Positions 20,639 through 30,233 of a stretch of DNA of 64,000 bases are shown in pieces. How positions within the stretch are numbered: the stretch's first letter is position 1; each line of letters starts with the position of its first letter. A program made the translations under genes and the position numbers. Location of the stretch: positions 186,001 through 250,000 of the forward strand of contig JAWNGF010000001.1 in NCBI GenBank assembly GCA_037039685.1, written 5' to 3'. The stretch is from Ceratobasidium sp. AG-K. Lineage: Eukaryota; Basidiomycota; Agaricomycetes; Cantharellales; Ceratobasidiaceae. The notes under the pieces were generated by a model. The model ran no database searches and was not told the DNA's origin. It saw only the letters and a list, made by a program, of their open reading frames with translations.

Positions 20639-20653
20639 GCAGGGCTCATAACC
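20639..20653 (-). promoter_or_regulatory. copia primer-binding site for a half initiator tRNA-Met
   Basis: The plus strand reads GCAGGGCTCATAACC directly against the 5' LTR. This matches the anticodon stem-loop of eukaryotic initiator tRNA-Met (CAT anticodon), not a tRNA 3' end. Drosophila copia and yeast Ty5 prime from an internally cleaved initiator tRNA in this way. Confidence 0.85.
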
Positions 20654-20878
20654 TGTAGAAATAAGAATGTAGATATACAACTGAATGTATCTACAATGCT
20701 TAGCGCAGCCCGAGTAATGAGACAAATGAATATATTGGCTGTTGGACAACTACATCGTACCAGCTCTTTATATACACGGGTGAAAACCAAAACAAGCGTA
20801 AGCAATGTACACATACGCTGGTCTCGATTGTACAGGAATGTTCTATGTGTATATACATGTAAATAATAGATTTCAACA
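20654..20878 (-). repeat. copia 5' LTR
   Basis: 225 bp, followed by target duplication GTATG (20879-20883). It retains CG at the three positions where the 3' LTR has TG. Confidence 0.97.
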
Positions 20879-20940
20879 GTATGAGTCTGAGAGGATCTTG
20901 TTATGATGGGATGGTGCGAGTGGTAGTATCGTGATGTGGT

Positions 20941-22805
20941 GTCGTCCAGCCTGTTTCAGCGGCTTCACCGCGGGGCTATAGCCACGAGAACAGCTTACCC
21001 GGAACATGATAATATCACAACGTGTACAATCTAGCTAGTACGACTCGGAGGAGACTTGTGTGATAATAACGAAATATTTGACACCAATAGAGGAGCGTAC
21101 ATTCCATCATGCCATAGAGGCACGCCCCCGATGTTCACACAGCTAAAACCATGAGTGTCATCCTGGCTTGAAAAGTGCGAAAAACGACTTCCAGCACCCG
21201 AATGCGATAACTTAGCGCCCAGATCGAGTTTAGCGTCGATCTGCCTGCCGATTTGCAGCCACAAATCCAGACTACGACTAGCTTCGACCAGTCCCTCTTG
21301 GCGCGTGATACGGCTGATTCATCCTCCAAATACACGACGCTAGGGCAGAAACCATTACTATTAGTCTATTTAGCACCGTATCCTACTCACCCAATGTACC
21401 GCCACAAGAAAGACAATGTAGGTCAGTCCAGCTCGACCCTCGTTAGCCTGGGCCGCAGTGTGATCACAGTCGTTTGAGCTCGAGGACAGACCTGGCTTGG
21501 AAACCGCGTCCACAACCTTGGGAGAATGAGCAACCGGAACTTGCTCATCGCCTTGACAAGGCAGCCTTGTCGCCCATTACGCAGCCACAAAACCGAGCAA
21601 TCGCGACTTGAACGGTTCGGTTCCTGCCTCGACCTTCATTTATCCGCTATGACGACCAATCAAGTTCGGTTAGCCGAAGACACGCCTCGCAACTCACCGC
21701 GCGTAGCCTCGCCACGCCAAACGATTGGTCTGTCAAGTCCATTTAATTGCGGCCATGGAGTGCTAGTGGGGATTGGACAAAGGCGCCCACGAGTTGTCAT
21801 CGGTATTCGAAGCTGGTCGGCTCGGCTTGAAGCGCGTCGTTGCCTCATGTAGCAAGGTCCGGGGAAGTCCTGAAAAAGCGCGACGATCCCATCAGCCCAT
21901 CCATAGTTATCAACATAGACGGAGGGATGAGACTCAAGGTCTGGCCTGCCTGGGAGTGTGGTTCACCCGGCTCGTCTACCACTCTAGTGGATTGATTGGG
22001 TCTCCTCATGCACCACTCACGACCAAATATCCAAGAGATCAGATTCGAAGATCACCAGCTCGATCTACGTGAAGCGAGAAAGCCTTCGGACATGAAACGT
22101 CACTAGAATTTCGCTGCGGCAGGATTGACATCAAGACCATGGTCGTCGTGGTGAACTTCAGAAAGCGCCTATCATCAAACCTGAAATAATTTGGCTGATG
22201 TAATAGTGTCCTGAAGCGTCATTACCGAGCGAGCTGGGCTGACCCCAGATGTCGAGATTCGACGTGAGACTGCGAATTGCTTCAGATATCAATAATCGGG
22301 GTGCAGGCGGGTATAGAACTGCAGCCGAGACTCGCAATTGAATTTGTGGTTTCATTGCCGTGATTCTGCTGGAAGTGAGTCTACTGATACGTAGTAAATA
22401 CTACGGGCTGATGCGCTTGATCTACCTGTTCAAACCAATACCACAGCACTCTCAATGGGCTCGGAATCGATGTTAGCGGGGTATGATTGGTCATGCGATG
22501 TAGAGCCGGAGGAAGCCATAAACCTTTGTGACTGGCGATGTGGACATTCTCAGTGTATGCTTGTAAATACTCGCCATACGACTCCTCGGGTCGGTCAGAT
22601 CTGTAATTTATGCTCAAACGAGCTACTTATAATAAATATGGGGCAGTAATATTCGCACAACGCAAACATGCCAAGCCTCAACCTTACTACTTCACTCCTT
22701 CGAAGCCCGCATAGCCACACTTTATCCACCGGAAGACCCAAAGAAACTGCCCAGCCCGGTCAGCAGCAGAACGCCATGGCCTATCCGCCGATATATGGCA
22801 TGCCG
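20941..22805. other. no recognisable gene
   Basis: Short open frames occur on both strands but none carries family text or a convincing exon chain. It lies between the copia insertion and the 3' end of K2. Confidence 0.5.
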
Positions 22806-25800
22806 CTATTCGTCCATGTCCTCAGCCTCCGACTCTGGCTCCGGCTCAGGCAGAGGTTCAACATATGCCAGTGTCTCTGAAGTTACCAGACTCATCTGGC
22901 GCAGTGATCCTCTATGAGCCATTCCATATACAGCAAAATTTTGTATCTCCTCACCATATTCGCGACGTAGGACGCGGTCGGACGAAGAGGTGGCTCCTGC
23001 GACCAACAACCTTTGAGCAATGACCACAGGATGTTGCCACTGATACTGCGTGGGGGAATCTGAGCCTCTGGTCGCTTTGGTATCCTCTTTTTGTTAACCA
23101 CAGCCGTCACAACCTGGACGTCGGCAAGTCCAGTGAACGGAGACTGGCCAGTGAATATTTCCTTGGAGGGAAAGACTTAGTTAGTTCGATCAGTGACCGG
23201 TTGTGCACCTTACAAGTATTGTCTATTCGTAAACAAAAAAGTAAGATCCTATCACAGCCTCGATAAAATTGGTTATAAACCTACCATGCCAAGCGCATAT
23301 ACGTCAGCGGGACGACTAAATTGGCTCGTCCCTTGGAGAATTTCAGGTGCCTACCGAATGTAGGAGTTAATTGTTGAAAGAAAATAGCACGAAGAAATAC
23401 ATACGGTCCATCGGAGCGAAAAGCTAGCCGCCGACGCTGTAGTCGTAAATGAGACCGCCGATTCCGCCAGACTCGCATTTCCAAAATCAGTCAGCATGGG
23501 AACACCACTATCCGAGATTAATACGTTGGCCTCTCCAAGAGTTAGCATATATGTCTAGCTCAAACAGTGCATTACTCACTCCTTTGAGGTCGCCGTGAAC
23601 CTTACGTATTGATTAGATGCTGACGAGGCAGCACAATTTTTAAAGCAGGCATCATATTAATACTCACAATATGACTGGCGTGGAGGTAAACCAGCCCTTT
23701 GCATACGTCGGCACTCTGACCGCAATCGCTGTGAGTTGCAGTAGGAGTTTTCAATAAGCCAGTTAGACACACCAGTAAGCAGCGGTTGGCTGACGGATTG
23801 TTGGCCAGATATGATATCAGATTTCCATTTGCAGCCCAGGGGGATACCATAGCGAGACCACCGCGAAACTCGACGAATCCTAAAAGGGGTGCGACATTTG
23901 GGTGGTTGCACTTGGACCAGGCATAAAGTTCTTTCGCTGCACGCTACCGGACAAAGCGTGAGTGTGCACGGTGAGGAAGATCCCGCCCACCTTTTGATAC
24001 TTTCCAGCTGAATGTCCATCAGTACTGATCAGCCTAATAGTCTTGATGGCCACATTGAGGCCATCATTGAGTGCGCCAGAGTATACATCGCCGAATCCGC
24101 CATTGCCGACAGGATACTCGGAGCACCGTGCGGCGTCGAGACGGGTTGTTAGATTGTTGCAACCCGAACCCACAAGTAGTGAGATGATTTCGGGCAATGA
24201 CTGTTATCATGACACGTGAAACAGCCGCACTGTTGGGATATAGCACTTACCAGGTGGCTCGTGACAACAGTATTGGAAACACGAGTACTTGTAGATGGGA
24301 CGTCAGGGGAATGAGAAGGAGGCTAAGAGAAATAATGTGGACAATGATGCGGAGAAGAAGGTCAGTATTGCTCGAGTGGTAGCCAATCCTACTCACCAGC
24401 TATGCCCGTGACATCACAGCCAGCGATGATCAGCCTTGCTCAAGTGGTGATCCATCCTACTCACCTCCTATACCCGCAACATTGTAACCAGCAAAGGTCA
24501 GCCTTGCTCGAGTGGTAATCCATCCTACTCACCGCCTATACCCGCGACGTCACAGCCGGAGGTGATCAGCCTTGCTCAAGTGGCAATCCATCCTACTCAC
24601 CTCCTATACCCGTGACATTGTAACCAGCGAAGGTCAGCCTTGCTCGAGTGGTAATCCATCCTACTCACCGCCTATACCCATGACGTCACAGCCGGAGATG
24701 ATCAGCCTTGCTCGAGTGGTAATCCATCCTACTCACCTGCTATACCCGGGACATTGTAACCAGTGAAAGTCAGCCTTGCTCAAGTGGTGGTCCATCCTAC
24801 TCACCTCCTATACCCATGACATTGTAATCAGCGAGGGTCAGGCTTGCTCGAGTGGTAATTCATCTTACTCACATGCTATACCCGCGACGCCACAGCCAGA
24901 GGTGATCAACCTTGCTCGAGTGTCAATCCATGCAACTCACCGACTATACCCGCGACATCACAGCCAGCATTGATCAGCATTGTTCAAGTGGCAATGTATC
25001 CTACTCACCCGCTATACCAGCAACATTGCAGTCAGCGATGATCAGCCTTGCTCGAGTGGTAGCCCATCCTACTCACCCGCTATAACCATGACGTTGCAGT
25101 CAGCGATGGTCAGCATTTGCTCGAGTGGTAGCCCATGCTACTCACCAGCTATACCCGCAACATCACAGCCAGTGATGATCACCCTTGCTCAAGTGGTGAT
25201 CCATCCTACTCACCTCCTATACCCGCAACATTGTAACCAGCGAAGGTCAGCCTTGCTCGAGTGGTAATCCATCCTACTCACCACCTATACCCGCGACGTC
25301 ACAGCCAGCGAGGGTCAGCCTTGCCCGAGTGGTAATCCATCCTACCCACAAGCTAAACCCGCAAAATTGTAATCGGTGAGGGTCAGGCTTGCTCAAGTGG
25401 TGATTCATCTTACTCACATACTATACCCGCAACGTCACAGCCAGCAATGATCAGCCTTGCTCAAGTGGTAGCCCATCCCACTCACTTGCTATAACCACGA
25501 CGTTCCAGCCAGCAATGATGACCCTTGCTCAAGTGTAAATACATCCTACTCACCGACTATACCCCCGACGTCACAGCCAGCAATGATCAGCCTTGATTGA
25601 GTGGTAATGTATCCTACTCACAAGCTGTACCCGCAACATCCGGCCAGCGATGATCAGCCTTGCTCAAGTGGTAATCCATCCTACTCACCTCCTATACCCG
25701 TGACATTGCAGTGAGCAATGATCAGCCTTACTCGATTGGTAGCCCATCCTACTCACCCGCTATACCCACGACGTCACAGCCAAAGATAATCAGCCTTGCT

Positions 25801-27726
25801 CAAGTGTCAATCCATCCTACTCACCTCCTATACCCGCGACATCACAGCCAGCGATGATCAGCCTTGCTTGGGTGGTAAACCATCCTACTCACCCGCTATA
25901 CCCGTCACAGCCAGAGATGATCAGCCTTGCTTGAGTGGTAATCCATCCTACTCACAAGCTGTACCCGCAACATCCAGCCAGCAATGATCAGCCTTGCTCA
26001 AGTGGTAATCCATCCTACTCACCTCCTATACCCGTGACATTGCAGTGAGCAATGATCAGCCTTACTCAATTGGTAGCCCATCCTACTCACCCGCTATACC
26101 CACGACGTCACAGCCAAAGATAATCAGCCTTGCTCGAGTGTCAATCCATCCTACTCACCTCCTATACCTGCGACATCACAGCCAGCGATGATCAGCCTTG
26201 CTCGGGTGGTAAACCATCCTACTCACCCGCTATACCCGTCACAGCCAGACACGATCAGCCTTGCTCAAGTGGTAGCCCATCCTACTCACCGCCTATACCC
26301 GCGACGTCACAGCCGGAGGTGATCAGCCTTGCTCAAGTGGCAATCCATCCTACTCACCGCCTATACCCGCAACGTCACAGCCAGATATGATCAGCCTTGC
26401 TCAAGTGGTAATCCATCCTACAAACCTCCTATACCCGCGACATCACAGCCCGCGATGATCAGCCTTGCTCAGGTGGTAAACCATCCTACTCACCCGCTAT
26501 ACCCGTCACAGCCAGACATGATCAGCCTTGCTCGAGTGGTAGCCCATCCTACTCACCGCCTATACCCGCGACGTCACAGCCGGAGGTGATCAGCCTTGCT
26601 CAAGTGGCAATCCATCCTACTCACCGCCTATACCTGCGACATCACAGCCAGATATGATCAGCCTTGCTCGAGTGGTAATCCATCCTACCCACCTCCTATA
26701 CCCGCAACATTGTATCCAGCAAAGGTCAGCATTGCTCAAGTGGTAGCCCATCCTACTCACCAGCTATACCCGTGACATCACAGCCAGCGATGATCAGCAT
26801 TGCTTGAGTGGTGATCCATCCTACTCACCTCCTATACCCGTGACATTGGAATCAGCGAGGGTCAGGCTTGCTCAAGTGGTAATTCATCTTACTCACATTC
26901 TATACCCGCGACGGCACAGCCAGCGATGATCAGCCTTGCTCGAGTGGTAATCCATCCTACTCACCTCCTATACCTGTGACGTTGCAGTCAGCAATGATCA
27001 GCCTTACTCGATTGGTAGCCCATCCTACTCACCCGCTATACCCGCGACATCACAGCCAGCAATGATCAGCCTTGCTCGAGTGGTAATCCATCCTACTCAC
27101 CTCCTATACCCGCAACGTCACAGCCAGAGATGATCAGCCTTGCTCGAGTGGTGATCCATCCTACTCACCAGCTATACCCATGACGTCACAGCCAGCAATG
27201 TTCAGCCTTGCTCGGGTGGTAGCCCATCCCACTCACCGTCTATACCTGCAACATCACAGCCAGCGATGATCAGCCTTGCTTGAGTGGTAATCCATCCTAC
27301 TCACATCCTATACCCGTGACGTTGCAGTCAGCAATGATCAGCCTTACTCGATTGGTAGCCCATCCTACTCACCCGCTATACCCGCGACGTCACAGCCAGC
27401 AATGATCAGCCTTGCTCAAGTGTCAATCCATCCTACTCACATTCTATACCCGTGACGTCACAGGCACAGATGATCAGCCTTGCTCAACTGGTAATCCATC
27501 CTACTCACTAACTGTACGCGGTGCACCATCTGTGAAGGTCAGCCATATTCAAGCAGTGCTGTGCCCTACGTACTTTCTACTTTCAGGACTAAAATCAGAA
27601 TATGTTAACCAATGAAATAGGAACAAATCTCACTAACCCCCTTTTTCTGTAAGGGATCATGTCAGACGTTCAGTACTTCGATTGGTACCTCTCGCTCACC
27701 CCCAAAGAGTGCGTGCCGAGTTGCAT
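22806..27726 (-). CDS. protein kinase K2 (TKL-like) with N-terminus read from 48 one-codon exons
   Basis: Exon 1 (27726-27700) encodes MQLGTHSLG and ends at GTGAGC. A 9-nt exon (27638-27646, KKG) and 48 three-base exons from 27576 to 24397 follow, then a 72-nt exon (PPSHSPDVPS...VVTSHL, about 24255-24326) and the kinase exon beginning SLPEIISLL. All joins are phase 0. The decoded micro-exon stretch includes LERENELEAAREAARERE and is Glu/Arg/Leu/Ala-rich, coiled-coil-like. Kinase motifs: GNGGFGDVYSG, NVAIK lysine, ELYAWSKCNHPNVAPLLGF, GLVYLHASHIV, HGDLKG, MLTDFGNAS, and a C-lobe with LLKGCWSQEPPLRPTA. The tail is acidic (EPEPESEAEDMDE), stop 22806-22808. The family acts as cytoplasmic Ser/Thr/Tyr kinases of unknown substrate. 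The coiled-coil reading suggests oligomerisation (inference). Confidence 0.8.
24361..27515 (-). repeat. 68-bp tandem array 2 (intron plus one codon per unit) inside K2
   Basis: About 46-47 units, mostly 68 bp, a few 63-64 bp. The minus strand has donor GTGAGTAGG, branch-like CTGAT, acceptor TATAG (or TACAG), a three-base slot, and the next donor. Rare variant donors are GTGGGT (25345, 26693) and GTTTGT (26425). The slot holds GAG, CGG, CTT/CTG/TTA, GCG, TCG, CAA/CAG, CAT, GTG, TAT, AAT, ACG and GAT, with no stop codon in any unit. The slot is the most variable part of an otherwise nearly constant repeat. Confidence 0.9.
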
Positions 27727-27970
27727 CGTTGCCAGAATCAAGGTTTTGCGTTAACGTATGGCGCTAGTGGGGTTATCGAATTGCCTACCATGCTTCAATC
27801 TGGTAGTGGGGTAAGCCAGCTATGGTGCTACTGTATGGATTGTTGTGGTTCCACGAGCGAGCGCTGGCCGCTGCCTGGGGTTCAGGGTCCTTCCCCTCGC
27901 TCCTGGATGACACGTGATATCCCATGTTTGGTAATGTAACGGCCTCTTCTTCCTCATCCCACCGCCGAAT

Positions 27971-30053
27971 ATGAGCAACTTTGTCCAGTAAGTTCCTAAC
28001 TCAAGTTCACATTTGAGTATCCGAGTATAATCCTGCCTATTAGCGTTGGTCGACTGGCCTCTCTTGCCTCCCACACTCGGTATCTCCTCACTCTGCGCTC
28101 CAAGTCCCGTCCAAGCGACTATCACTCACTCATCCTCTTCCGACTCTCTCCCGCCACTGCCGATGTTCCAAGCCTCTATGCCATGGAATCCACATGTCCT
28201 CATCTAGGAGCCGACCTGTCTCACGCTGACGTCGAACTCGACCCTGATCCCGAAATGGAGGAGATGACTGCTGCTGTTGTGTGTCCCTGGCATCGCTATG
28301 ACTTTGACCTGCGTACTGGCGAGAGCTCGACCGGTCTCAAGGCTTGTGCTTACCCGGTTGAGCTGAGAGAGCAGGATGTATGGGTTGGAGCGCCTGGGGA
28401 GGGACTATGGGAGGTGGTGGAGAAACGACCCGTCTCGGAAGGTGTGTCTTGCTGCGACAATATGACTAAATCCAGAAACCAATATGTGTCGCTTAGATTT
28501 TGTTGAGGCTGGTGATCGTCGATTACCGGATCCCGCTGCCGCTACCAGTGACTCTGGCTCTGAGCCGATACCAACACTCGCAAGCTTGGACATTCAAGAG
28601 GACGAAGCTGAGCCAAGAACGCTGATGGAATGGGCATGTCGGATACTAAACACTGCAAATCCTGAGAAAAAGGCATGCTCGTTTTCCTTCTATCATCTAC
28701 GCTGCCATACACCATGTTATTCACCCCCATTCCCCGCAAGTATATTGACATCCGGATATTTTGCCCACCAGGTAGCCCTCACACGACGCGCGGCCGTAGC
28801 CTGGCGAACGGGCAAAATCACATCGACTGGTCAAAAAAAGTCCGACCTTCCCAGTCCACCCGACCTACCGCCCCGAGAAAACCTCGTCACTGTCGAACCC
28901 GGAAAGGTCGGAAAGCGAGGGAAAGCAGGAAGCGAGCGAAGCCGAATCGCGATCCTGCATGCGTTGGCGAATATCGAGCAGTGGGCGTATGTGGCTAATT
29001 TATGACCCTGATGACAGCTGATTTCGCCGATAGAATTGATTTAGCGTAAGCAGTAGTATCGTTGGTCGAAACATGCTCAAGGACATGCGCAGCTGGGATA
29101 TCATTGCCCGATTCGGATCGGTCAAGGTCGCAGGGGAACCCCTGCCACCCCAGTTCTTTGCTGACTGGGTCAAGGTCGCAGAGGACGAAGCCAAGTCAGT
29201 ATCTAAATTTTCGATTGTCAATATTACCGTTCTTGCGTCTTTTCCTCTCCCAAGTCCAAGTTAACGAATAGTATTAAATCTCCTCACAGGCATTTCTCCC
29301 TCCTCTCCGCCCGCCTCACACAGCTCAACACTTACTACGGATCTCAAGCCGTCCACGCCGGATTATGGGACTCTGCCACCAAAACCGCCCATTCATTATC
29401 CGCTCGTCTATGCATCATCCACCTCGTCCACGAAGCTCGAGGGCTCGACGTGAACCCAGTTACGATCAACAAGTTCAAAGCCGCCGGCGATGCAGAGAGC
29501 GTCAAAGCTCTCGAGGTGATCCATTGGGATGAGGTTACGGTTTGTCGTTACCATTCCGTGAAATAACATCCACGTGATCTAATGCAAGGTATTATAGCAC
29601 GTAACAGCAGGGCATCGTTGGTTTACCTGGGTATGCCGATTGCTGGGCGAGGACCCAGTCCAAGCGTTTCGGCGGGAAGTACGCGAGCATTTCTCCGGTG
29701 CATTGAAAGTGAGTCCACTGGGAAATTTCCCCCTACCCGCCGATAGTGTTCTCCGCGAATACATCCCACTTCGGTTCTCTCAATGATCCTCGTGGGAGCG
29801 ATCATCGGTAGATCTGGGTCCAGGCACTAACTTCGCTCTCTAGGGTCCATTCAACACGGTCGACCGAGCTCGAGCTGGAATGAGCCCGGACTTTTACGAG
29901 GATCTGAGGGGCGAGGCCACGGAAACCCACGAGCTCGAGGCTGGTGGCACTCGTAAAGATGAGGGGACGTCCCGACCCAAACTCGAAGAGGCGACGACCA
30001 AACCTGGGCAAAATGTTGATGCGGATGGCACCGTCGAGATATCGTACCGATGA
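27971..30053 (+). CDS. Rieske-type [2Fe-2S] domain fused to a DUF455 ferritin-like domain
   Basis: Multi-exon gene, ATG 27971, stop TGA 30051-30053. The first exon, MSNFVH, splices at GTAAGT. The Rieske cluster motifs are CPHLGADLSHA (about residues 57-67) and CPWHRYDF (about 86-93), binding iron by two Cys and two His. After a linker come the DUF455 signatures HALANIEQWA, WDIIARFGS, ADWVKVAEDEAK-HFSLL, VHEARGLDV, and DE-HVTAGHRWFTW, which carry likely di-iron Glu and His ligands. A short acidic tail follows. One intron starts GC (after PEKK, 28671) rather than GT, and the same is seen in the pseudogene copy. The pairing of an electron-transfer Rieske domain with a di-iron fold suggests an oxygenase-like or redox enzyme (inference; substrate unknown). 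It is divergent from K2, whose first exon lies 245 bp away. Confidence 0.82.
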
Positions 30054-30233
30054 ACCAATAACTCCTTATTGAAACCAACGTATCCTCGCCCTAGCGTCAA
30101 ACAACCGTATGCATATTACTCATTTTAGCAAACTGTCACAGTCTTGGTAGAGGTATGGATAATGTGTCCGCAGAACTGCATGTGTACAGCTACGAAACCA
30201 GCTACACCAATATGAAACCCATTTTGCCCCAAC

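Larger units (their letters stand above)
8296..20878 (-). mobile_element. Ty1/copia LTR retrotransposon, split by a nested Ty3/gypsy element
   Basis: Two 225-bp LTRs (8296-8520 and 20654-20878), each TGT...ACA, are flanked by the 5-bp target duplication GTATG (8291-8295 and 20879-20883). The element is transcribed leftward. Without the inner gypsy element it would be about 5.35 kb. Gene order is gag, protease, integrase, reverse transcriptase, RNase H, as in Ty1/copia. The PBS adjoins the right LTR and a polypurine tract adjoins the left LTR. It is disabled by the nested insertion in RT, a frameshift near 19045 and a TGA at 8740-8742. Confidence 0.97.

Noticed and set aside
20639..20653. tRNA gene for initiator Met
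   Set aside because: Only the 15-nt anticodon region is present, exactly at the LTR edge, so it is a primer-binding site.
24361..27515. CRISPR array
   Set aside because: Regular repeats suggested it, but the units are contiguous 68-bp copies with only a three-base variable slot, there are no spacers, and the genome is eukaryotic.
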